Shown one piece after another: positions 1-9,700 of a DNA stretch of 43,439 bases. Position numbers and translations under genes: made by a program. Source of the DNA: an uncultured Spirochaetaceae bacterium. GTDB taxonomy: Bacteria > Spirochaetota > Spirochaetia > Sphaerochaetales > Sphaerochaetaceae. The stretch is taken from NCBI GenBank assembly GCA_944392935.1, contig CALXYI010000027.1:1-43439 (forward strand). The letters are read 5' to 3'. The notes beneath the pieces were generated by a model. It made no database searches, was not told the DNA's origin, and saw only the letters and a list, made by a program, of their open reading frames with translations. The first letter of the stretch is position 1; each line of letters starts with the position of its first letter.

Positions 1-1
1 T

Positions 2-247
2 TCCGCGCCTGTCTACACGATGAAGACAGCGGGAGAGGGAGGCCCCTATGGGATGGCCCTCCTTGCAGCCTACTGCATTGAAGGCAGGGGCACGTCGCTC
101 GCGGACTTCCTCGACGACAGGGTGTTCGCCGATGCTGAGGGTTCCAGGATGGATCCCGTGGAGAGTGAGGTGAAGGGTTTCAGGGCATATCTTGATAGAT
201 TCATAAAAGGACTCCCACTGGAATCTGCTGCAATTGAATTCTCATAA
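2..247 (+). CDS. FGGY-family carbohydrate kinase, C-terminal end (partial)
   Basis: Only the last 81 codons lie in the window; the reading frame is open from base 2 and ends in TAA at 245-247. The translation contains T-A-G-E-G-G-P-Y-G-M-A-L-L-A-A-Y, which matches the nucleotide-binding loop near the end of FGGY sugar kinases (xylulokinase, ribulokinase and relatives), where a GG-x-x-G turn contacts ATP. The tail LADFLDDRVFADAEG also fits this family. FGGY kinases phosphorylate a pentose, hexose or polyol in the cytoplasm as the first catabolic step after uptake. The substrate cannot be read from this fragment. The gene converges on the mgl operon, so the two are not co-transcribed. Confidence 0.8.
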   Translation, partial: SAPVYTMKTAGEGGPYGMALLAAYCIEGRGTSLADFLDDRVFADAEGSRMDPVESEVKGFRAYLDRFIKGLPLESAAIEFS

Positions 248-305
248 TCAGGTAAAACGTCACGGGATCCTCAGGAAATCACTGGGAATCCCTTTCCAAT
301 CAGAC

Positions 306-322
306 ATCCTGATTTTGAAATA
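306..322 (+). terminator. weak hairpin between convergent kinase and mgl operon
   Basis: A five-base inverted repeat, ATCAG-ACATC-CTGAT, is followed on the plus strand by TTTGAAA. It lies in the 80-base gap between the convergent kinase and the last mgl gene and is the only terminator-like structure I see there. The stem is short, so confidence is low. Position is approximate to a few bases. Confidence 0.25.
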
Positions 323-327
323 CAGAA

Positions 328-1317
328 TCATGCATCCTGCCGCAGAACGGTCGTGTAGGGGATCCATACATAGCGGTCATCGGTGATTTCATAGCCTATC
401 GACTCGGAGGTGGGGATGCGCCCCGCAGCAAGCTCCTTCGCGATATTGTATGCGGCCCTTCCCTGGTTCCCGGAATCGTTGAAGACCGTTCCGAGAAGCG
501 TTCCATCACGCAGCGCACGCCTTCCGGCAGGAGTGGCATCGATGCCGACCACGGGCATATAGCGGCCATCCGTGAAGTAGCCGGCATCCTTCAGGGCCTC
601 GATCGCACCGAGCGCCATATCATCATTGTTGGCGAACACAGCTTCGATCCTGTCGCCGGAATATGACAGGAACTCATTCATCACATCACGTCCGTCATCC
701 CGGTTCCACAGCCCTGTGTCCTCATGGAGCTTCTCCAGCTGGATGCCCCTTTCCATGAGTGCCTCGGTGAAATACTCCGTCCTGAGCTCCGTATCCTGAT
801 GCCCTGTCTCCCCCTTGATTATGACGAACTGGAGGATCCCGTCGCCGTTCCTGTCCATCCCGGGATTCGCATACCAGCAATCCGCGAGGATCCCGCCGGC
901 CATCCGCCCGGATTCCTCTGCCCTTGCGCCTACATAGTAGACCTTGTCCCATTTCGCCATATCATCCTTGACAGGCTCCCTGTTGAAGAAGACAAGGGGG
1001 ACTGAGCTGCGGCGGCATTTCTCGATTATCACTCCGGAGGCTGTCCTGTCCACTGAATTGACGATGATTGCGGAAGCACCGCGCTCTATGAAATCCTCGA
1101 TCTGCTCATTCTGCATCTGCTGCCTGTTGTCAGCAGAGAGGATCTCCACAGGGACATCTCCCTCGCTTGCCGCTGCGATGGATTTCCGGACCTCGGAAAT
1201 GAATGAATCATCGCTCCTGTAGACCGTTACCCCTATCATTTCATCCCTCTCCCCGCCGCATCCGGCTATTGTAAGGAGAAGAGCGATAAGGCACAGCAGA
1301 GCGATGATCCTTCTCAT
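328..1317 (-). CDS. mglB: MglB-like D-galactose/D-glucose-binding lipoprotein, canonical topology
   Basis: A 329-residue periplasmic sugar-binding protein of the Peripla_BP_4/MglB type. A hydrophobic leader ends in lipobox T-I-A-G-C with the lipidated Cys at residue 20, so it should be membrane-anchored. The first strand (IGVTVYRSDDSFI, about 28-40) begins the mature protein, as in ordinary MglB. The calcium loop is recognisable at 155-163 (D155, N157, D159, Q163), as is ANNDDMALGAIEAL at about 229-242. It is the last gene of the mgl operon, 39 bases after mglC. The ribosome-binding site is poor and a perfect hairpin (1332-1352) precedes it, so it is probably made at a lower level than the first binding protein. 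The operon therefore carries two non-identical binding proteins for one transporter. Ligand specificity is inferred from family membership only. Confidence 0.9.
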   Translation of the reverse strand: MRRIIALLCLIALLLTIAGCGGERDEMIGVTVYRSDDSFISEVRKSIAAASEGDVPVEILSADNRQQMQNEQIEDFIERGASAIIVNSVDRTASGVIIEKCRRSSVPLVFFNREPVKDDMAKWDKVYYVGARAEESGRMAGGILADCWYANPGMDRNGDGILQFVIIKGETGHQDTELRTEYFTEALMERGIQLEKLHEDTGLWNRDDGRDVMNEFLSYSGDRIEAVFANNDDMALGAIEALKDAGYFTDGRYMPVVGIDATPAGRRALRDGTLLGTVFNDSGNQGRAAYNIAKELAAGRIPTSESIGYEITDDRYVWIPYTTVLRQDA

Positions 1318-1331
1318 TCCATAACCCCGGG

Positions 1332-1352
1332 ATGCCGGGCCAGACCCGGCAT
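1332..1352 (-). other. intergenic hairpin between mglC and the second mglB
   Basis: A perfect eight-base inverted repeat ATGCCGGG / CCCGGCAT encloses a five-base loop, four bases after the mglC stop codon. No T-run follows, so it is more likely an mRNA processing, stability or attenuation element than a full terminator. It lies just upstream of the weak ribosome-binding site of the last gene. Confidence 0.55.
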
Positions 1353-1356
1353 GGTC

Positions 1357-3039
1357 TCACTTCTTCTTCAGGTACTTGATGCTGTCAAGCGACACAGCAG
1401 CAAGGATGATGAAGCCCTTGAATACGAACTGGAGGTTCGTATCGATGCCGAGGAAGGTAAGGCAGTATGTCAGTGATGTGAATATGATGACGCCAAGCGC
1501 CGCACCGCCGATCTTGCCTATGCCGCCATTGAACGATATGCCTCCGACAACGCATGCAGCGATGGCATCCATCTCATAGCCCTGACCCGTTCCGGCGCTT
1601 GCATTCGCCCTGAAAGCCTCCAGGAACGATCCGCATCCGTAGAAAACGCCAGCCATGATGAATACGCCGAGAGTGACCCAGAATACGGATATACCGGAAA
1701 CTGCCGCTGCTTCGGCATTGCCTCCGACAGCATACATGTTCTTGCCGAATGTCGTCTTGTTCCAGATCAGCCATGCGATGATGATCGCGATGATCGCAGG
1801 GATGATGAGCTTCGGGAACGTGATCAGCTGGCCGTTGAGCACACCGAGCGTCCAGCGTCCTCCTATAAGGCTCCTTATTCCGCTGTCGATCGATCCCACA
1901 GGCGTTCCGCTGGTGCCATAGAAGAGCATGCCGTAGATGATGAGCTGGTTTGCCATCGTGGATATGAACGGATGCATCTTGAAGCGTGCGGTGAAGAAAC
2001 CTGCCACGGCACTGAAGAATACGCAGAGGACCACCGCAAGGAGAAGCGCCATGATGACGCGCATTCCCATCGGAATCGCGGAGAAGTCCCATGTGGGCAT
2101 TCCGAAGAGGGAGACGATATTCATTCCCGGATGGAGTATGAGGCCGGTGGTGACCGATCCCAGCGCGACCATTCGCCCGATCGAGAGGTCCGTTCCCGCA
2201 AGAAGGATGAGGCCTGCGACACCGAGAGCATAGAACATCCTCGTCGATGCCTGCTCAAGGATCGTGAAGATATTAGGAAGCGACAGAAGGTTGCCGGATC
2301 CCCTGAGAGGAGCTGCGATGATGCAGACGATGAAGAATATCACGATCGCGATATACAGCCCGTTTGCGAGGAAGAAGGATGAGGGGGTAAAGTTCCTCAC
2401 GAAGTTCTTCCACTTCATCCTCATATCCTCGCCGAAAGCAGACTTGCCGTTCCTCAGCTCCCTGTTCTTCTGGATATGATCGACGAATGCCTGATGCTTT
2501 GCAGCCTTCGCCTTATCCAGCTGATCGGTGTATCTGCTCTTCGCATCGAAGAGCGCGCTCTTCAGCTCATAGCGGCAGATCTCAAGCTCGCTCCTGAGCA
2601 TCTGGGGATCCCCTCCGGAGAGCTGGGCGCGGACAGCTTCCTCCCTCTCGGCTCCGGCCTTCCTTATATCGGCGACCTCCTTCTCATAGTATGCCTTGGC
2701 ACCTGCCATGCGCTTGTCCTGCTTCGCATTGACAGCTGCCTCGATATCCTTGGATATCCCGTTGACATACCTGACAGCCTCCTTCGAGAGCGATGCGATC
2801 TCCGCCCTGTTCCTCGCCTCGACTTCCTTCGCTGCGGCGATCTCCGCATTGAGGGCCTGGATCCTCTTCGCCCGGTCTTCCTCGCTTATCAGCTTGTTCT
2901 TGCGTATCGAGGCGATCTCGATCCTGCAGTCATTTATCTTCGTGACTCCATCGGCTCTGAGAGCACGGAGCTTCTCAGAGTATTCCTGGACTTTCCTGTC
3001 TTCCTCAAGGGTTATGATTTCCTTAACGTTTCCGGCCAT
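1357..3039 (-). CDS. mglC: MglC-type sugar ABC transporter permease with long coiled-coil N-terminus
   Basis: A 560-residue protein. The C-terminal part (about 226-560) is a multi-spanning BPD_transp_2 permease like MglC. It includes the stretches GLILLAGTDLSIGRM and NKTTFGKNMYAVGGN, typical of sugar permeases, and ends in a lysine-rich tail. The first 225 residues are different: highly charged, rich in K, E, A and R, with heptad-like spacing and almost no proline, and they should form a long cytoplasmic coiled coil before the first membrane segment (NGLYIAIVIFFIVCIIAA). E. coli MglC is about 336 residues and has no such region. The start is supported by AAGGAG seven bases before ATG. It follows mglA by 11 bases. 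The permease assignment is firm; the role of the coiled coil is unknown, possibly contact with the ATPase or a cytoplasmic partner. Confidence 0.9.
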   Translation of the reverse strand: MAGNVKEIITLEEDRKVQEYSEKLRALRADGVTKINDCRIEIASIRKNKLISEEDRAKRIQALNAEIAAAKEVEARNRAEIASLSKEAVRYVNGISKDIEAAVNAKQDKRMAGAKAYYEKEVADIRKAGAEREEAVRAQLSGGDPQMLRSELEICRYELKSALFDAKSRYTDQLDKAKAAKHQAFVDHIQKNRELRNGKSAFGEDMRMKWKNFVRNFTPSSFFLANGLYIAIVIFFIVCIIAAPLRGSGNLLSLPNIFTILEQASTRMFYALGVAGLILLAGTDLSIGRMVALGSVTTGLILHPGMNIVSLFGMPTWDFSAIPMGMRVIMALLLAVVLCVFFSAVAGFFTARFKMHPFISTMANQLIIYGMLFYGTSGTPVGSIDSGIRSLIGGRWTLGVLNGQLITFPKLIIPAIIAIIIAWLIWNKTTFGKNMYAVGGNAEAAAVSGISVFWVTLGVFIMAGVFYGCGSFLEAFRANASAGTGQGYEMDAIAACVVGGISFNGGIGKIGGAALGVIIFTSLTYCLTFLGIDTNLQFVFKGFIILAAVSLDSIKYLKKK

Positions 3040-3050
3040 GTCCCCACTCC

Positions 3051-4547
3051 TTACAGATACTTGGCAGAGAGCCTGAGAAGCTCTTCCTGATTGGTTTCCC
3101 TGGTATTGACGATACCTGCAAGCCTATGATTGCTCATCACGGCTATCCTGTTCGTTATGCCAAGGATCTCCGGCATCTCGGAGGAGACTACGATGATGGT
3201 CTTCCCCTCCTTGGCCATCCTTATGATCAGCTGGTAGATCTCATACTTGGCGCCGACATCGATTCCCCTGGTCGGCTCATCCATCAGGAACACATCAGGT
3301 GCCCTTTCCATCCACTTCCCGATGATCACCTTCTGCTGGTTTCCGCCCGACAGAGCCGTTATCAGCTCATCGGGAGAGACGCACTTGGTGTTCATCACGG
3401 CGATCTCCCTGTTGGTTGCCTCATACATCTTCTTGTTATCGAGAAGGTGGTAGCTCTTATAGGCTTCGAGATTCGTTATCGTGGTGTTGAACTTGATCGT
3501 GTCCTTGCCGAACATGCCATTGAGCTTCCTTTCCTCCGTAACAAGGGCGAATGAATGCTCCATCGCATCCTTCGAGGAATGGAACCAGAGCTTCCTGCCG
3601 TCCACAGCCATCTCGCCGCTGGCGATCGTGCGGATGCCGAACATGGACTCGAGCAGCTCGCTGCGTCCTGCACCCACAAGACCGTAAAGACCGAATATCT
3701 CACCGCGGCGCACCGAGAATGAGATATCATGGAGCACCGGAGGATATTTCGTCCTGAGGTCCTTCACTACCAGGTATTCCTCACCCGGAGCATTGTCCAC
3801 ATCGGGGAAGCGCTTGTCGAGCGAACGGCCGACCATCGCGGCGATAAGCTCGTTCATATCGGTATCCTTGACGGCCTTCTTGAAGATCATCTTGCCATCG
3901 CGGAGGACCGCGACGTCATCGCAGATCTCGAAGATCTCATCCATCTTGTGCGAGATATATACGAAGGAGACCCCCTGCTTCCTCAGATCATCGACGATTG
4001 AGAAGAGCTTCTTGACCTCCCTTTCCGTAAGGGAGCTGGTGGGCTCATCAAGCACGATGAGCTTTGCATCATAGCTTACGGCCTTCGCAATCTCGACCAT
4101 CTGGCGCTGCGAGACCGACATCGTCCTCATCACCGTCTGGGGATTGACATTCATCTTGAGCTTCGCGAACAGGTTGTTGCTCTCCCTGAGCATCCTCGCT
4201 TCATCGACTATGCCGCCTTTCGTCGGATAGCGCCCAAGGAAGAGATTGTCCACGACAGTGCGGTCCAGGCACTGCTGAAGCTCCTGGTGCACCATGGCAA
4301 CGCCATTCTCGAGAGCATCCTTGGGGTTCTTGAAGTCCACGGGATGCCCGAAAAGGGAAATCTGCCCTTCATCCTTGGCGTATATTCCGAAGAGGCACTT
4401 CATCATGGTGGACTTCCCTGCTCCGTTCTCTCCCATGAGACCGCAGACGGTTCCTTCCTCAACCGTCAGGTTGATGCCATCCAGGACCCTGTTCTTTGCA
4501 AAGGATTTGGATAGATTCTTTATCTCAAGTACAGTTTTCCCACTCAT
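3051..4547 (-). CDS. mglA: MglA, sugar ABC transporter ATPase with two nucleotide-binding domains
   Basis: A 498-residue double ATPase of the MglA/RbsA/XylG family that powers sugar import. The first domain has Walker A GENGAGKS (about 39-46), a degenerate signature (MSVSQRQMVEIAKA) and Walker B LIVLDEPTS. The second has the degenerate Walker A typical of the family (GLVGAGRSE), a clear signature LSGGNQQKV and VFLMDEPTRGIDVG. Length is normal for the family. The start has GGAAGG five bases upstream. It lies 81 bases after the first binding-protein gene, with a strong hairpin in the gap, and 11 bases before mglC. Substrate is inferred from the two flanking MglB-like proteins. Confidence 0.95.
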   Translation of the reverse strand: MSGKTVLEIKNLSKSFAKNRVLDGINLTVEEGTVCGLMGENGAGKSTMMKCLFGIYAKDEGQISLFGHPVDFKNPKDALENGVAMVHQELQQCLDRTVVDNLFLGRYPTKGGIVDEARMLRESNNLFAKLKMNVNPQTVMRTMSVSQRQMVEIAKAVSYDAKLIVLDEPTSSLTEREVKKLFSIVDDLRKQGVSFVYISHKMDEIFEICDDVAVLRDGKMIFKKAVKDTDMNELIAAMVGRSLDKRFPDVDNAPGEEYLVVKDLRTKYPPVLHDISFSVRRGEIFGLYGLVGAGRSELLESMFGIRTIASGEMAVDGRKLWFHSSKDAMEHSFALVTEERKLNGMFGKDTIKFNTTITNLEAYKSYHLLDNKKMYEATNREIAVMNTKCVSPDELITALSGGNQQKVIIGKWMERAPDVFLMDEPTRGIDVGAKYEIYQLIIRMAKEGKTIIVVSSEMPEILGITNRIAVMSNHRLAGIVNTRETNQEELLRLSAKYL

Positions 4548-4580
4548 TTAAACCTTCCGAACTGTGCATTGCAAACCGAT

Positions 4581-4607
4581 GATGGCGGACGCATCGCATC
4601 CGCCATC
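4581..4607 (-). other. intergenic hairpin between mglB and mglA
   Basis: A perfect nine-base stem (GATGGCGGA / TCCGCCATC) with a nine-base loop lies between the binding-protein gene and the ATPase gene. No T-run follows. Hairpins here commonly protect the upstream binding-protein message or limit read-through, giving excess binding protein over transporter; that role is inferred. Confidence 0.6.
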
Positions 4608-4628
4608 TCTTCCGAATACCCTGGGGGA

Positions 4629-5843
<1,215 letters not shown>

Positions 5844-5857
5844 TTAAACCTCCTATA

Positions 5858-5910
5858 GCGGAAAACCGCCTTTGGTTCTTTACCTCTGTGACCAGTTTCC
5901 GATGGGAAAC
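5858..5910 (-). promoter_or_regulatory. mgl operon leader with two inverted repeats
   Basis: The 155-base gap upstream of the mgl operon holds a perfect inverted repeat GTTTCC-GATG-GGAAAC (5895-5910). A second short hairpin, GCGG-AAAA-CCGC (5858-5869), abuts the AGGAGG ribosome-binding site. The first repeat is a reasonable operator candidate for sugar control and the second could modulate translation. A TATATG about 20 bases further upstream might be the -10 box, but I cannot pair it with a convincing -35. Confidence 0.4.
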
Positions 5911-5998
5911 GCATTCCGTACATATAGGATTTTTACGAAAAAGGTGGAAATTTTTTGCTTGCCGATTCTGCCTATAGTATCCTTCAGGGAAACCAGAG

Positions 5999-6295
5999 TC
6001 AGCTCTTCCTCCGTCCCTCCTGGGAGGAGAAGGTCATCGTCCCGAGCCGTGTATCCGCCTTCCCGGAGATTCCCGCCGCCGAGATCTCCGCCTCGGCATC
6101 ATAATCAAGAGGCCCTATAGGCGTTTCAATCGAGCCATGGAAGGAGATGAAGGGACCATCGGCGGTCCCCTGGAAATCAGAGGAGAAGACCATGAATGAA
6201 AGGGAACCGGAAACCTGCGCGCCGGAACGCATGAGCCTTATCTCCCCGCGATACTTCCCGAAAGGCGTCCTGACATACACATCAAAAGCTTCCAT
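5999..6295 (-). CDS. small beta-rich protein, paralogue of its upstream neighbour
   Basis: A 98-residue protein of unrecognised function, with no signal peptide or membrane segment. It is dominated by alternating short strands and Gly turns (VRTPFGKYRGEI, GSLSFMVFSS, FHGSIETPIGPLDY), suggesting a small beta-barrel or sandwich. It aligns along its whole length with the preceding gene (VRTPFGKY against VDTFYGRF; a shared Y/S-S-F and F-x-G-S/I pattern), so the two are a tandem duplication. I chose ATG at 6295 because it gives equal lengths; a GTG at 6313 with GGGAG five bases upstream is a serious alternative. Either start overlaps the upstream gene, implying translational coupling. The pattern recalls small domains found beside some flavoprotein oxidoreductases, but that is a weak impression. 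Confidence 0.65.
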   Translation of the reverse strand: MEAFDVYVRTPFGKYRGEIRLMRSGAQVSGSLSFMVFSSDFQGTADGPFISFHGSIETPIGPLDYDAEAEISAAGISGKADTRLGTMTFSSQEGRRKS

Positions 6296-6581
6296 CTGTA
6301 GTTCCGCTGACACTGAATCTCCCGTTCTTGCCCGTCACGCCCGAACCCTCGAGCTGCCTGCCCGAGAACCTTCCATCGACGCGGAACTCAATCGCTCCCG
6401 CATAGGAATCGAAGATCCCGGAAACGGAGAATACCCCGCTGTCCTCCAGCGTTCCTTCGATCTTCCCCTCGTATCCGATGAAGGAATAAACCCCCTCGAG
6501 CCTGCCGTCCAGATAGGCGACAAACTCCAGTTCTAAAGGAAATCTCCCATAGAACGTATCAACCTCAGCACGTACCATCAT
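6282..6581 (-). CDS. small beta-rich protein, first of a tandem pair
   Basis: A 99-residue soluble protein of unknown function with the same strand-turn pattern as its downstream paralogue (VDTFYGRFPLELEF, DGRLEGVYSF, GIFDSYAGAIEFRVDG). There is no Shine-Dalgarno sequence before ATG; instead TATAAT lies at 6590-6595 on the minus strand, eight bases upstream, so transcription may begin at or next to the start codon. A second ATG follows immediately. The gene stands alone upstream of the mgl leader, 155 bases away, and is probably not part of that operon. Confidence 0.65.
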   Translation of the reverse strand: MMVRAEVDTFYGRFPLELEFVAYLDGRLEGVYSFIGYEGKIEGTLEDSGVFSVSGIFDSYAGAIEFRVDGRFSGRQLEGSGVTGKNGRFSVSGTTDGSF

Positions 6582-6589
6582 ACTGATGG

Positions 6590-6595
6590 ATTATA
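6590..6595 (-). promoter_or_regulatory. -10 box eight bases before the start codon
   Basis: A perfect TATAAT on the minus strand ends eight bases before the ATG at 6581. The -35 region is weak (CTGTCT at 18-base spacing). It is one of several such arrangements in the window suggesting leaderless transcripts. Confidence 0.5.
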
Positions 6596-6666
6596 GCGCA
6601 GAGAGATTCCAGCAGACAGGTTTTTAGATGAATATCACTTCTTTTTTGGACATTTCGGCATAAGGA

Positions 6667-6688
6667 AAGGCTGCCCGGAGGCAGCCTT
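6667..6688 (-). terminator. terminator-like hairpin after nifJ
   Basis: A perfect nine-base stem AAGGCTGCC / GGCAGCCTT with a four-base loop lies 26 bases after the nifJ stop codon. The following bases on the minus strand (TCCTTATG) are only moderately T-rich. Confidence 0.65.
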
Positions 6689-6714
6689 CAACCAATCCAT
6701 CAGGATACGATCCG

Positions 6715-9700
6715 TCAGATAGTCTCGCCGAGGACCTCGCCGCACCTCTGATAGAATGCAAGTCTTTCCTTTGCATCCTCAGCTGCTGCTGCGAAGAGCT
6801 CATCAGCATGCTCGGGGTTCGTCTTGTAAAGCGAAGCGTACCTTGTCTCGCCCTTGATGAACTCCTCGAAGTCCGCTGTGGCGGGCTTTGTCTCCCAGAT
6901 GAACCTCTTTCCTGCCTCGAGCCTTGGGTCGAAGCGGTAGAGCGGCCAGTAGCCGGCCTCGACAGCCTTCTTGGCCTCGACCTGGGAATACCTCATGTTG
7001 ATACCGTGGTTGATGCACGGAGCATAGCAGAAGACGATCGAAGGACCGTTGTAGGAGACAGCCTCCTGCAGGGCCTTCTGTGTCTGGAGCCTGTTGTATC
7101 CGAGAGCGACGGATGCCACATAGGCATGGCCATAGCTCATCATCATGAAGCCCATGTTCTTCTTGCCGACCTTCTTGCCTGCATTCGCGAACTTGGCGAC
7201 AGCTGCCATAGGAGTGGACTTGGAAGCCTGTCCGCCCGTGTTGGAGTAGACCTCTGTATCGAGTACGAGGATCGTCACGTTCTTGCCGGAAGCAACGACA
7301 TGATCGACACCGCCGAATCCGATATCATATGCCCATCCATCACCGCCGATGATGATGACGTCCTTATCGGAGAAGTAATCCTGGAGCTCCCTGATCTTGT
7401 CGAGGAGAGCTGCGGAAGCAGGATCCGAAGCCTTCTCGGAAGCAAGCACGGCCTGGACTTCCTTCTGTGCCGTGATGGAGGCCTCCGTGATGTCATCCCA
7501 CAGGGAATAGCACTTCTCGATGGCTGCCTTGAGCTCTGCGGAGCATCCAGCTGCGATGAGCTCATCGCACTTCATCCTCAGGAGAGTCCTGTTGGAATCG
7601 ACTGCGAGGCGCATTCCGAGTCCGTACTCGGCATTATCCTCGAAGAGCGAGTTGCCCCATGCTGGACCGCGTCCATCAGCCCTCTTCGTATACGGGATGG
7701 TCGGGAATGTTCCGGAATAGATCGAGGAGCATCCTGTAGCATTCGCGATCACGGCCCTCTCGCCGCAGATCTGGCTAAGCATCTTCACATACGGAGTCTC
7801 GCCGCAGCCTGCGCATGCACCGGAGAACTCGAAGAGCGGCTGCTTGAACTGGAGCCCCTTGACGGTTCCCATGTTCAGTCCGTCGAGGTTGTCATATGTA
7901 AGACCCTCGAAGAACGTGCAGTTCTCGATCTCGCCGTTTGCCCTTTCCTCTGCGATCGGCTTGAGCTCAAGAGCCTTCTCCTTTGCAGGGCATGCCTCTA
8001 CGCAGACGCCGCATCCCTGGCAGTCCTCTGTGTAGACCTGGATCTTGAACATAAGAGAGCGGTCATTCTTCGTGTTGGACTTGATTGCCTGGAAGGTAGC
8101 AGGAGCCTTCGCCATATCCTCAGGAGTGATCTGCTTTGCCCTGATGGCCGCATGCGGACAGGACTGCACGCACTGGTTGCACTGGATGCACTTGGAGCTG
8201 TCCCAGTGAGGAACATATGCCGCAACGCCTCTCTTCTCGAGCTTTGCCGTTCCTGTAGGAAGCTTGCCATCATAGGACATCTGCGATACAGGGATGTCAT
8301 TGCCCTCGAGGTGCATGATGCGCTCGATGACGTTCTTCGTGAAATCATCGGCATCGTCCGGGATAAGCCTCTTCGGCTCATAGCTCTTGGTGATCTTCTC
8401 GGGAACCTTGACCTCGACGAGAGCAGCCGATGCGCCATCTACCGCAGCCCAGTTCTTGTTGACCACTTCCTCGCCCTTCTTGAGGAACGTCTTCTTGATG
8501 TACTTCTTGATCAGGTCGATGGCTTCCGTCTCAGGAAGGACATTCGCGATCTTGAAGAATGCGGCCTGCATGACCGTATTGATCCTGGCGCCAAGACCTA
8601 CGCTTCTCGCGATATCGAGGGCATCGATATTGTAGAAGTGGATATGCTTGCTGATGATCTGCTCCTGCATATCCTTCGTGAGGTGGTCGAATACCTCATC
8701 GGATGGGATCTGGCTGTTGAGGAGGAACACACCGCCGTCCTTGAGGGCCGAGAGCATATCATAGCGCCCGATGTAAGCCGGGTTGTGGCATGCCACGAAA
8801 TCAGCATGGTCGATGAGCCAAGGCATATCGAGCTTGCCCTTTCCGAACCTGAGGTGGGAGATCGTGATGCCGCCGGACTTCTTGGAGTCATATGCGAAGT
8901 ATGCCTGTGCGTTCATATCGGTGTTGTCGCCGATGATCTTGATGGAGTTCTTGTTCGCGCCGACAGTACCATCGGAACCGAGACCCCAGAACATGCAGGA
9001 CACGACGCCTTCCGGAGTCACGTCGATCTTGTCGCAGACAGGAATCGAGCGGCCCGTCACATCGTCATTGATCCCGACCGTGAAATCATGCCATGCCTTA
9101 TCACCCGCGAGGAAGTCGAATACGGACTTCGCGTGGGTCGGTGTGAAATCCTTGGAGGAAAGACCATAGCGGCCTCCGATGACCTTCATGCCCGTCCTGC
9201 CCTGGAGGCTGAGAGCTGTCACCACATCCTCGTAGAGAGGCTCGCCGAGAGCGCCTGGCTCCTTCGTCCTGTCCATGACAGCGATCCTCTTGACGGATGC
9301 CGGGATGCACTTCACGAGATCGGCTGCGCTGAACGGCCTGTAGAGCCTTACCTTTACGAGGCCGACCTTGCCGCCCTTCCTGTTGAGGTAGTCGACAACC
9401 CACTCGAATGTGTCGGCTGCGCTGCCCATGATGATGACGATATCGGTTGCATCGGGTGCGCCGACATAGTCGAAGAGATGATACTGGCGGCCTGTGAGGG
9501 CTGCGACCTTGTCCATGTACTTCTGGACGATTCCGGGAACGGCGTCATAGTACGGATTCACCGTCTCCCTTCCCTGGAAGTAGACATCCTCGTTCTGGGC
9601 CGCGACCTTCGTCATCGGATGCTCAGGGCGCTGTGCGCGTGAGCGGAAGCGCTCGATGTACTTCTCGTCTACGAGAGTGCGGATATCATCATAGGAGATC

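Noticed and set aside
6808..9642. A very long plus-strand open frame opposite nifJ
   Set aside because: It mirrors the nifJ gene on the other strand, its translation is rich in Leu, Asp, Arg and His without any family pattern, and nifJ explains every part of the region.
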